Shown here piece after piece: positions 11,311-23,708 of a stretch of 64,000 nt of DNA (within the stretch, counting starts at the first letter, position 1; the number at the start of each line of letters is the position of its first letter). The position numbers and the translations under genes are program-made. This DNA is from Corydoras sp. C115 (taxonomy: Eukaryota; Chordata; Actinopteri; Siluriformes; Callichthyidae), in contig JAFMOC010000170.1 in NCBI GenBank assembly GCA_019802505.1, forward strand, positions 725,001 through 789,000, in the 5' to 3' direction. The notes beneath the pieces were generated by a model. It made no database searches, was not told the DNA's origin, and was given only the letters and a program-made list of their open reading frames with translations.

Positions 11311-12530
11311 ATGAAGCTTGTGGAGAAAGTAGAAATAAAATCCTGGAACGTCAGACGGTTTTAAGACTTTGTTTATGGAATTCACATTATACAAATGTAC
11401 AATGTTTGTGTTGAATATGGTCTTGCTTGAAATAAATTTTAAAAATGACTCGGACACTTTTTTTACCCTTTAAACTGACCAGAAAACCACTTTCAAAAAA
11501 ATTGTTTTGTGATTTCTTCTACACTTTGTGAACTGAAGTTGTTGGTGGGTAATGGCTTAAGAACTCAGACTTTGTATAATTATTCTTTGTTTACTTAAGT
11601 AGTTGGAGTTTTATTTTAATAAATTTAATTGTATGTGCAACATTTCAAAGGTGCCAGGTTGTTTGAAATAAAGCGGTGAGGGGGTGTTCAGTTCATATAT
11701 ACTGTAGAAGGGGTTCTGTAAGTCTTAACCTGTTGATCATCTGATGTTTAATCTCGTTTTGGGTTTACTGCTGGTCGGTGGGTCTCTACCTCCCCCTGTT
11801 GGTTTGTTTCACAGTGGCGATGAAACATCAAGTGACCTCAATAATTGAGTAGGTCTAATTTGTCTCTTGTCTGTCTTCAGCGCTTTGAACATGAGCTGAG
11901 GCAGGTGTTAGATTTAGTCTGTATGTTATATAATGAATAAGCAAAAATAATAAAGTAAGTGAGCAGATTTCAATCCTTTACCTTCAACTATATTCAACGC
12001 AGAAGGTGTGACTAGTGCAAAACCACCACCAATCATTCTATTTAGTGTTGTGCTCTACTACGCTATACCCCCATCAAAGGTGATTACAGAGGGTTAAGGA
12101 TGTGTAATTGGTATCCATCCTTTCATTCACCACAATGTTAAACATGGAGCAGTCGGTCGTGACTTACGAACCATATGCAGGAGTCTGAATGAAAACACTT
12201 TCAAACCATATTACTGTGAAAATACAAACTGTTTATTCGTTAAAACACACACACACACACCCATTATCAATTAGTACACAATTAAAACACGTGGCGAAAT
12301 TGATACTATGCTGCCATCTGTTGGGCAAACATAAAATTTTCAAGTTCAACTGGTCAAGTTTTAAAATAAACTTTCACGAGAAGGAATGCATTTATTCACG
12401 CCAAAATAAAGGGTGGGGGCAAAAATAATGTTTCAAATGCGGTACTTTTTGACCCAATCAAATTAATTTGTTGTACAGCTGACATTTGTTCAGGTATTCG
12501 TAATATAATGTGACAATCAGGGGCTTGTGG

Positions 12531-13808
12531 CAGTGATTCTCAATTATTTTCTGTTACGCCCCCCCCAGGAAGAAGAAAACATTTTGCGCCCCCCACACAC
12601 ACACGCACACTCACCTCACCCCCCCCCCCCCCCCCCCCCCACTTGACAAAATGGGATAAAGTATTTTAACACGCCCTCTGTAATATGATTTGTCTATTAG
12701 TTTGTTATAAGTACACCTCTTTTATAACAATGTCTCCTTATTAACAATAAAGAAAACAAAAAAGAAAGAAATATAGATCAACTTAGAACAAAGAATAATT
12801 TTATTAACTTTGTTTTTTAGTTTGTAACAGAAACGAATGAAATCCTTATTTAAACTAGAAACATTTTTGAACTGACTGGCATTTGATACTGAAAATGAAA
12901 TGAAATAAAATCAATAAATAATAATAAATTCAAATTCATCAGCAACATTAATTCAGGAGCACAATTTATTAACACTTTAACCTACAAAACAAAAATGAAT
13001 ACAATTTGTGCTGGGTTTTTTTGTTTGTTTTTTGAGGAACTCAGAACTAATGTCTCCAACGCGCCCGTTTTGCAGCGCACAGCTTTTCTGAAGTAGCTTT
13101 CACAAAGCGTTAATATTTGCTGGTTATATTCGTCACGTTTACGATTAAAAAACTCAAGCGGTTATCAGCGTGATCGGAGTGTAATGTCTTTAAGTGACGC
13201 CTTCATCTATTTGGCTTCACGCTGTCCGCTGCCAACATTTAAAGACACACTCCCACCCTCGTCTCCACCTTCGTTACAGTGAAGTTACAGTTACAGTGAA
13301 GCCAGGCGCTACATAAGCTTCGACATTTACATTTACATTTACATTTAGTCATTTAGCAGACGCTTTTATCCAAAGCGACTTACAAATGAGAACACCACAA
13401 GTCAGAAGCCATGGAGAAAACCAACTATACTGTAAGTTCATCAAACCTGATTGTTATTCGAAGCTGCGCCACCCCCCACCCCCTTTTTTTTTATTTTTTT
13501 TTTTTATAACAGGTATTTGGTAAATAGATGCGTCTTAAGTAGTTTCTTAAAACTGTTTAGAGATTCTGCCTTACGGACAGAGTTGGGAAGATCGTTCCAC
13601 CATTTTGCAGTTTCCACCATTAAAGACATTTAACTTTCGGTTGGTCTCATTATCTTCGTCTCTCTCTGCCTTTCTCTCCGTCATCTCTGTTGAATATTTT
13701 TCCGTGTTGTCTCTTGAGGGTTTGTTCAGTACACTTAATATCACTTGCTCTGTGATATCTTGTTATGCGCCCCCCAGGGGGGCGCGCCCCACTATTTGAG
13801 AAGCACTG
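12531..13808. mobile_element. Non-autonomous hAT element with 8-bp target duplication
   Basis: The ends CAGTGATTCTCAA and TTGAGAAGCACTG are inverted repeats of the hAT/Charlie type. They are flanked on both sides by GCTTGTGG (12523-12530 and 13809-13816), an exact 8-base target duplication as hAT elements make. The matching place in the right palindrome arm (near 18646-18653) is an empty site. Sub-terminal C-rich stretches (GCGCCCCCC) occur at both ends. No transposase frame is present in 1.28 kb, so it must have been moved in trans. An L2 LINE fragment is nested inside. Confidence 0.87.
13324..13612 (-). mobile_element. L2 LINE 3' fragment nested in the hAT element
   Basis: This is the reverse complement of the L2 3' end seen at 2180-2440: the ATTTACATTTAGTCATTTAG tail, the AAGCGACTTACAAATGAGAA segment and the end of the reverse-transcriptase ORF up to the bases encoding TAKWWNDLPNSV. 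It lies wholly within 12531-13808, so it either inserted there or was carried along. Confidence 0.8.
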
Positions 13809-13928
13809 GCTTGTGGTTAAGGAACCAGCCTCGTGACCTGAAGGTCTCCGGTGTTCTGAAAATTTCTATCATCAAATTTTCCTTCCGTGACGTTTTTATC
13901 TCTGTCGGATTGTCCTATGAGAATTCAT

Positions 13929-14155
13929 TTGACCTCGATCCATGTTTTTGGACTGTGGGAGGAAACGGGGAGAACATGGAAACTCCACCCAGATTGGGAT
14001 TCGAACTGGGAATCCCTAGCGCTGAGAGGAGAACATGCTAAATCACTAAGCCACCGTGCCGCCCATGACGTCACAATATGAGACTTGCATCCATCCATTA
14101 TCTTCCGCTTTATCCTCTATTAGAACGTTTCAGGCGCTGAGCAGATACACCCAGG
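13929..14155 (-). repeat. Rearranged SINE-like fragments (left arm)
   Basis: An antisense tRNA-like half (13929-14065) is followed by an antisense 3' end piece (14095-14155). The middle of the element is missing, whereas the mirror copy at 18167-18475 keeps it. Confidence 0.7.
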
Positions 14156-14806
14156 TAGCACGTTTTGATTGTTTAATGTTTTAATGCTTGTTTAATGCAA
14201 ACCATCGACACCAGATTCAAAATCCATCGGTGTAGAACTTAAACTGGCCGCTGAGGAAGGAGGGAGGTATAGAAGTCATCGGAACGCCGATCCTGCGAAA
14301 ACAGACAGTAAGAAAAAACTTGTGTAATGTTTTTATTTGTTATTAAATGAAATGTTTGTCTTGTATTTCAGAGGCGTTCAATGTTTTATTCTCAATCTTT
14401 TGTGATCATTCAGACTTTTAATTGACCGTAGTAGGTTGAAGGGAGTGACGTCACAGTCGGAGTTTAACGGACGGAGAGATTATTGTGGAAGTATGACATG
14501 AATGATTAATTAATGACATGAATGATTAATTAATTACATGAATGGTTGATTAATTAATTAATTACAGACTCACCTGCTTTGCTTTGTAGATGAAGACAGG
14601 AAGGCAGTTGTCGTGCGGGCTTCGATCTCGTCCTCTCGGCTTCAACGAACAGCTTGAGAAACAGAAGACTTATCAGTCTCACCACTCACCGTGTCTGCAG
14701 CGCGCCTCTCACTGAATGAAGAGAGACGCGCAGGGGACGGACGGACGGACGGTGGCGCTGTGAGCCGCACCTCCAGCAGAATGCTCCATGAGGAACGGCG
14801 TCTGTC

Positions 14807-14880
14807 GGCGTCTCTGGTGGCGCGGCGCTTTGATCCGCCGCAGCGAGCGCCTCGGGTCGAGGGTTCGAACCCCGGCGCCT
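14807..14880 (+). other. tRNA-like module 1 in the palindrome core
   Basis: The 74 bases have ends GGCGTC and GGCGCC that pair with one G-U wobble, an A-box-like TGGTGGCGCGG and a perfect B box GGGTTCGAACCCC with a T-arm stem. I could not fold a confident anticodon arm, so a tRNA-derived repeat head is likelier than a working tRNA. The mirror copy is at 17179-17252. Confidence 0.4.
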
Positions 14881-14974
14881 CCGTTTTGCTTCGCTCTCCG
14901 ACGCTCTCTCTCTCTCTCTTTGTCCCGAAAAGCTGCAACAAAGCCCCGAAAGACGCGGCGTCGTTCGAAGGCAT

Positions 14975-15055
14975 CGGTGGCTCAGAGGTCTAAGAGTAGG
15001 CCGTTCTGCAGGACGGATCGGAGTTCGGGGCCGATCACACGAGTTCGAACCTGCT
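14975..15055 (+). other. tRNA-like module 2 in the palindrome core
   Basis: It has A box TGGCTCAGAGGTCTAAG and B box AGTTCGAACCT spaced as in a tRNA with a long variable arm (Leu/Ser type). The acceptor stem is poor, suggesting a tRNA-derived repeat. The mirror copy is at 17004-17084 on the other strand. Confidence 0.4.
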
Positions 15056-15272
15056 CTCAAGACATGAGAGTTGAAAGTGTCTTCCCCCGGTGGATCGGAC
15101 CCGCTCACGGGGAGCGGGTGGGAGCGGGTGGGAGCGGGTGGGAGCGGGTGGGAGCGGGCGGGGACGGGGACGGGGGGGGACGAGCGGATCCGTCCCCACC
15201 GGGGGTTTCTGGAGAGCCTGCAGCAGGGGTTATAGTGCCCAACACCCCGATCGGCTGACATTTTCAGGAAAT

Positions 15273-16766
<1,494 letters not shown>

Positions 16767-16767
<1 letters not shown>

Positions 16768-17490
16768 CCTGAAAATTTCAGCCGATCGGGGTGTTGGGCG
16801 CTATAACCCCTGCTGCAGGCTCTCCAGAAACCCCCGGTGGGGACGGATCCGCTCGTCCCCCCCGTCCCCGCCCGCTCCCGCCCGCTCCCGCCCGCTCCCG
16901 CCCGCTCCCGCCCGCTCCCACCCGCTCCCACCCGCTCCCACCCGCTCCCCGTGAGCGGGTCCGATCCACCGGGGGAAGACACTTTCAACTCTCATGTCTT
17001 GAGAGCAGGTTCGAACTCGTGTGATCGGCCCCGAACTCCGATCCGTCCTGCAGAACGGCCTACTCTTAGACCTCTGAGCCACCGATGCCTTCGAACGACG
17101 CCGCGTCTTTCGGGGCTTTGTTGCAGCTTTTCGGGACAAAGAGAGAGAGAGAGAGCGTCGGAGAGCGAAGCAAAACGGAGGCGCCGGGGTTCGAACCCTC
17201 GACCCGAGGCGCTCGCTGCGGCGGATCAAAGCGCCGCGCCACCAGAGACGCCGACAGACGCCGTTCCTCATGGAGCATTCTGCTGGAGGTGCGGCTCACA
17301 GCGCCACCGTCCGTCCGTCCGTCCCCTGCGCGTCTCTCTTCATTCAGTGAGAGGCGCGCTGCAGACACGGTGAGTGGTGAGACTGATAAGTCTTCTGTTT
17401 CTCAAGCTGTTCGTTGAAGCCGAGAGGACGAGATCGAAGCCCGCACGACAACTTCCTGTCTTCATCTACAAAGCAAAGCAGGTGAGTCTG
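16767..17490 (-). repeat. GC-rich inner core block, right copy
   Basis: This is the mirror of 14566-15272, with about eight copies of the 10-base minisatellite unit at 16871-16950. A four-base indel near 17450 is one of the few differences from the left block. The block ends where AT-rich poly(T) begins. Confidence 0.7.
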
Positions 17491-17729
17491 TAATTAATTA
17501 ATTAATCAACCATTCATGTCATTAATTAATCATTCATGTCATTCCTCCACAATAATCTCTCCGACTGTGACGTCACTCACTTCAAACACGACAGTCAATT
17601 AAAAGTCTGAATGATCACAAAAGATTGAGAATAAAACATTGAACGCCTCTGAAATACAAGACGAAAATTTCATTTAATAACAAATGAAATCATTACACAA
17701 GTTTTTTCTTACTGTCTCTGTTTTCGCAG

Positions 17730-18060
17730 GATCGGCGTTCCGATGACTTCTATACCTCCCTCGTTCCTCAGCGGCTACATTAAGTTCTACACCGCTGGAT
17801 TTTGAATCTGGTGTTGATGAGAATATAAAGATCGATCTGTTTAAATGATGAATACTGATCAAACATGGCTGAACATCTGAACAAATGTCAGCTCTACAAA
17901 AACTTAATCTGATTTGATCAATAAGTGCTGCATTGGAAACGTTATTTTTGCCCCCACCTCAGGATCGGCGTTCCGATGACTTCCATACCTCCCTCGTTCC
18001 TCAGCGGCTTTTTTAATTTCTACACCGCTGGATTTTGAATCTGGTGTCGATGGTTTGCAT
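17730..18060. repeat. Duplicated 90-base motif in right arm
   Basis: The block beginning GGATCGGCGTTCCGATGACT and ending GATTTTGAATCTGGTGT occurs at about 17731-17817 and again at about 17961-18054. The left arm has it once (14200-14300). Confidence 0.75.
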
Positions 18061-18166
18061 TGAACAGCCATTAAAACATTAAACATTATCCCCCCGCGAC
18101 CCTAATAGAGGATAAAGCGGAAGATAATGGATGGATGTAAGTCTCATATTGTGACGTCATGGGAGG

Positions 18167-18475
18167 CACGGCGGCTTAGTGATTTAGCATGTTCTCCTCT
18201 CAGCGCTAGGGATTCCCGGTTCGAATCCCAATCTGGGTGGAGTTTCCATGTTTTCCCCGTTTCCTCCCACAGTCCAAAAAACATGGATCAAGTCAATCGA
18301 GTTCTCCAAATTGCCCCATATAGTGTGTGTCTGTGTGAGTGAGTGTGTGCCCAGTGACACACCTGTCCTGGGTGTATCTGTCCAGCGCCCAAGACGATCT
18401 CCCCTGGGTGGGCATGGGGAACCCCTCCCCCCTACCCTAAAAGAGGACAAATTGGAAGATAAAGGATGGATGGAT
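18167..18475 (+). repeat. SINE-like element, sense (right arm)
   Basis: The copy is nearly full length, with head GGCACGGCGGCTTAGTGATT and B box GGTTCGAATCCC. Confidence 0.8.
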
Positions 18476-19059
18476 TATGTCGTCCTTTAAACTAAATTAC
18501 AAAACTTAAGATTTATCTATACGTATGCGCAAAGGGAGGGTGTTTCGATACGGTAGGACAAGGAAATTTTCACGGAAGTTAAATTTGATAAGATAGAAAT
18601 TTTCAGAACACCGGAGACCTTCAGTTCACAAGGCTGGTTCCTTAACCACAAGTCCATGATTTCCCCATTATATTACGAATACCTGAACAAATGTCAACAA
18701 ATTAATTTGATTGGGTCAAAAAGTACTGCATTTGAAACATTTTTGCCACCACCCTTTTTTATTTTGACGTAAATAAATGCATTCCTTCTTGTGAAGGTTT
18801 ATTTTGAAACTTAACCAGCTGAACTTGCAAATTTTGTTTGACCAACAGATGGCAGCATAGTATCAATTTCGCCACGTATGTTGAAGACAGACAAATTAGA
18901 CCTGAAATGCTGAAGACAAATTAGACCTACTCACTAATTACTGAGGTAACGGTGTTTCAGCCAAACCAACACACCAGCAGGAGGAGGTAGAGACCCACCG
19001 ACCAGCAGCAAACCCGGAAAGAAATTAAAGATCAGAGAGGATCAACAGGTTAAGACCTG

Positions 19060-21570
19060 CAGAACCCCTTCTACAGTATATGAACTGACCAGAACATCCC
19101 TCCCATCACAGCTTTATTTCGAACAACCTGGTACCTTTGGATTCTTGCACACAATTAAATTTATTAAATTAAAACTCAAACAACTTCAGTGAACAGGAAG
19201 GGATAATTTTATACAAAGTCTAAATTCACCCACCACCAACTTCAGTTCCCAAAGTGTAGAAGAACTTTAATCACAAAACAATTTAATTTTTTTTGGTCAG
19301 TTTAAAGGTTGAAACAAGTGTCCAGGTCATATTTAAAATTTATTTCAAGAAAGACCACATTCAATACACAAATGTTATTGTACATTGGTATAATGTGAAT
19401 TCCATAAACAAAGTTTTACAGAATAGCAGTCTAACATTCAGGAACCAGATTAAACATTTAGATCAATTACAGGATTTTATTTCTACTTTAAACATGAGCT
19501 TCATCAGTGCAGTATGGAACCAAGTTTTAGTTGTTTAACAGAAAATATTACTGTAAGAACATCTTAACTTAGAAACCACCTCCTAACCTTCAACTACAAA
19601 CCCAATGCTCCCCCACCAACGAGAGCTCATCCACCAAACTACAACCAACAATAACTAAGCACCAGCACCATCAACCACCTTCTGCACCATAACCCTCCAT
19701 CCAACTCCGCCACCAAGAAAGCACCAACATTCTTACAGCAAAATTTCTTACACATTATCGAACAAAGACAGTTACATACTGCACCATTAACAGATTTTAA
19801 TCTGCAGACTCACAGGAAATGAAAGTAAAAGCACATTTTGCATTTAACAATTTGTTGTAGGTTTAACTTGAACACTAAAGACGGTTCCGGTCTCAAGACT
19901 TTGGCTTCCCAGAGTTTGTTGATCTTGTTTCTGGAAAAACAAAGAAAACTGAGGTCAGTCACAAAACAAAACTACATTAAGGTTCAGTTTGTTTTAAAAA
20001 ATTGTTGCTGATAAAAATATGAAAAAAGTTTAGAAGAGCAGAAGTTCAGACATCATACAGAGTTTAAACACAGCAATTCATTATACAGTCATTATACTTT
20101 ACACAATTTAAAGGGTTTAAGAATCTTAAGGTACATTATGTATAAAAGTACTATGTTATTTGGAGAATTTAGACCTTTGATGGCTCTCTGGTCAAAATCA
20201 AGTGACAGAAAAACCCAGAAACAACCATTAAATCTGCATAACAGTACAACATCCAAAACACAAACAATTAAACCACCTTCTGGTCACCCAAACCAAACCA
20301 TGTACCAAACAAACCCTCAAACAACCACCAAAACCTTTAACACCAACATTTTAACAGCCCAGCTCATCATCTTAACCAGTTAACAATCAATACAAACACT
20401 AACCATCAACATCATTCACATCAAAGGTTTAAACCCCAACTGTTACATATTGTACCTTTAAGGTGTAAAGTACAACAATGGAAATAGTGATCCAATTCAA
20501 ACATTTACAGTTAATGACAGAATATTTAATGAGTCCAGGTAAACAGAACGTAAACTTAACTTCACTAGCCGTCCTTCTGGTTCAGTCTTAACCCACCGCA
20601 CCTCCTTGGAACCTGTGTTAAAAGGGATAAGAACAAATTCTCATCATCCAGCTCAGTGTCTTGAAATCCATCTACATATTTAGTTTCTACTTCACCTGAT
20701 ATTCGGCTTCACTCGGTATCTGTGGCCATGTTGTGTCCTCACACTTCCTGTAATACAAGTTCATTTAGAACAAAGAACTTGAATCAGCATTAAATCCACA
20801 TTCATGTTTTGTAGAAGATAAAAACAATTGAGATGGAGAACTGTAGCTTCACATTTGAATCAATACGCAGAATTCAAGCCACGTTCTCCAGGATTTCAGG
20901 ACTGCAGCTGTTCAGTATCTAAAAGAATAAACGACAGATTAACAGAGTTTAGAATATTTAAGAACATTCACACAAATTAACTTAATGTTAAAAAGGTTAG
21001 TACACAAGTTTCTGCACAATATAAAGCTGCAGTGTGGAACTTTAGGAGCCCAACAACAAACTTTACAAACCTCAACCACTAAATAATCCTTAATAAACCT
21101 TTTAAACAGAACAAACTGTAACCATCACAATTATATTATTTACAAACACAAACCAGCCAGAAACCACACAACCACCAAACAGCTAGGCTCAACCACCAAA
21201 CACCCAACCATGAAGATAAAACCTCAACAACCTGCAAAGAACCAGGATCCCATGCTGTACACATTAACAACCATTACATCAACCACCTTCAAAAAGTTAC
21301 AGACTGCAGCTTTTCAGCAAACCTTGTGCACTAAACACTGATAAACAACAATCACTTAAATTGATAGAAAAATGTATTTATATAAAAATAATAATTGTAA
21401 GTATAGGTGCAGTTTGATCTAACAGAGGTGGAATGAACGACCTCACGACCCTCCGACGCAGCTGCAGGACAAAAGACTCTCCGAGACGAAGCCGCGACTT
21501 AAAACGACTCAACGCTAATTAGCTTCAATTAGCTGCACGTGCCACATCGAGCAGCAATCGGGGGGTCACG
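19060..21570 (+). repeat. Right-arm copy of the triplicated segment
   Basis: This is the inverted counterpart of 9290-11950. Its MITE-like units lie at 19503-19790, 20128-20462 and 21022-21317. The segment ends at the CpG block beside the E-box TCACGTGA near 21567. No gene is recognised. Confidence 0.65.
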
Positions 21571-21659
21571 TGATGTAACACGCCTTTTGAATTAAGAACA
21601 GAAGTCTCGAGCTCAATAAACCCCGTTAATCTGACAAATATTAGAACCAAATATCATAG

Positions 21660-21698
<39 letters not shown>

Positions 21699-21747
21699 GC
21701 ATTTGAAAATAATAAATAACAAATAATATCATTTGGTATAGGTTACG

Positions 21748-22416
21748 CAAAAAGTCTTCCTATATGCGCATGCGCAGGAGTGTATTAGCATTAAGAGATT
21801 ATAACAATCCCGGCGGCAGTGACAGTGTTTCAGAGTGACTGTAATTCGCAGGAGCGATGGAAACCCTGATGGCGTGTTTATTTCACGAAATCCGATGTGG
21901 AGAATCTACGGTGGCCGTGTTTTTACACCGATAATGACGTGGATTATGTTACATTTATTTTATTACATTTATTATTCTTGAAAATAATTTAAATATTTGG
22001 TAACTTACAAACATCGGAACACGCTGTTTAAGCACATTTTTAATTTCATGTGGATCAGGGAGAAATAAAGTAAAGCACTAAGTGGAAATTTTATCGCCAT
22101 CTATTGGACACAGCCTCTTACAACAACTACAAACACGCTCCATCATTTTAATGACTATCCCATTCGAATAATCAGTGTTTATTGTACAAAGCGAAAAAAA
22201 TACCACGTGTTTCATTTATAATGCCACACAATACAGCTTCGGACAGGTTTTTTTTTTTGGGTTTTTTTGTTTTTTTTTTTGGAACAGTTTGCAAAGAGAA
22301 GAACCATCGTAGAACGGCATTTAACAAAAGTTGTCATTTGTGGGTGTGTCCGTACTATTGTACGTAAATATGAAAGTAATAAATTATTATTAGCAGTAGC
22401 ATTATTATTATTATTA

Positions 22417-22454
<38 letters not shown>

Positions 22455-23708
22455 CACATGCAGTATATTAAGATGTAGTAAATAAATCCCTCTGGCTCAC
22501 GGATTTGGGATTAACTCCTGTGATGACGTCACTAAATCCATATCAGCAGCTCCGAGCACAGCGCGGTTTGATTCATCACCAACATCATCATCATCACCAA
22601 CATCATCATCATCATCATCATCATGGTCATCTCTGGCTTTCAGAAGATCGTTTTCTTCTCCTGCCTCATTCTCTGTGTGGCCTTGTTTCTCCCCAAGATG
22701 TTTTTGTCCAGGACGAAGCAGGTGATGGTCCAGGCGAACGGTAAGGTCACCGAAAAAATCTAATCTTACCCTCAGCTCATCTGTCTGATCCTCTGTGGTG
22801 CCCCGGTGTCTCCATTAAACCCCTAGATTCCGATAAGTGATGATGATGTCCTGGTGTTTTTAATGTCCAGTCAACACCAGTATGTGGCTGTATGTACCAC
22901 TACATAAAAATACTGTATTATTTATTCCAATAAATGGATTTAAATGTAATTTTGTCAGCAGTTGGTCCAGGAAACCTTCATCTTTTGAGGTCCGAGCCTC
23001 TGCTCTCAGACGAAGATGAGCAGTGGGAATGGATTCAGTCCAAGCTGCAGAAGTCTGAGACTTCATTTAAAATCAAGGATGCTGGGAAGCGAGGCCTCCT
23101 CAGTCAGATCATTCCTCTGTATGGATTTGGGATCTTCCTCTACATCATCTATATTTTCTTTAAGGTAGGAATAATGTAGGTATTAAATTAAAGGTGAGAG
23201 TGCTACGATGGAGGGAGGTTTAATGTTGAGTTGACATGGCTTTTACTCCACAGCTCTCAAACAGCGAGCGGCGTTTCAAACAGCAATGCACCATCTCCGC
23301 ATCAGAAGCAGAACTAACCACGCAGGAGATGTGTAAGTTTAAATTAATGGAATGGATTGAAGGATTTTGGAGGTCAGTCTTTCTAACACACCCATCTCAC
23401 CCAACCGTGACATAACCCTGTCATGCTGGAACAGAAGAGGCCCTTCCCCAAACTGCAACCACAGTAAATGACCTTGGTCCCACTTAGCACAACATGCCTT
23501 TCATTTTCACTTCTTAATTAAATCTCTCACATTTTCATTCTTTAACGTGTCAGCACATGAGAAAGATGAAGATCGGTCCCCACCGTTACAAAACCTTAAT
23601 TATTTTTAATGTTCATTCCTCCAACATTAAAGTGTTGTAGCTTCATCTTCTTCTCTCTCACCCTCTGGATGAAATAAAACAGTTCACACTCAGCTCTCAG
23701 GCGTGAGG
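21748..23708 (+). other. Sequence present only in the right palindrome arm
   Basis: The left arm joins GGCTACG directly, through eight extra bases, to CACTAACGATGT, while here about 1.96 kb intervenes. It carries the ric3 upstream region and exons 1-3, (ATT)n at 22400-22452, an NRF1 palindrome at 21765-21776 and a Tc1-like scrap at 23435-23465. Confidence 0.8.
22524..22531. promoter_or_regulatory. CRE palindrome TGACGTCA upstream of ric3
   Basis: A perfect CREB/ATF site lies 92 bases before the proposed ric3 start codon. It is followed by a CAT/ATC trinucleotide run that ends at the ATG. An out-of-frame ATG overlaps the site (22523) and could open a short upstream reading frame rich in histidine if transcription starts before it. 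Promoter use is inferred. Confidence 0.45.

Larger units (their letters stand above)
9290..11950 (-). repeat. Left-arm copy of the triplicated segment
   Basis: It starts at a CpG-bearing block (GTCGTTTTAAGTCGCGGCTT) and runs through three MITE-like units separated by splice-like sites (TTCTTTTAG at 9931, TTTTTCCAG at 10840). No conserved protein frame survives across the copies, so a relic gene or a non-coding transcript unit is possible. It is not recognised. Confidence 0.6.
14566..15272 (+). repeat. GC-rich inner core block, left copy
   Basis: This block is almost identical to the reverse complement of 16767-17490; one open frame of 100 codons translates identically in both. It contains two tRNA-like modules and a 10-base GC-rich minisatellite (unit GGAGCGGGTG, about five units at 15111-15160; about eight in the mirror copy). 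It is not a recognised gene. It may be a repeat element inserted at both positions, or a stretch homogenised by gene conversion. Confidence 0.7.

Noticed and set aside
22212..22457. Asn-rich frame
   Set aside because: Translation of an (AAT)n microsatellite.
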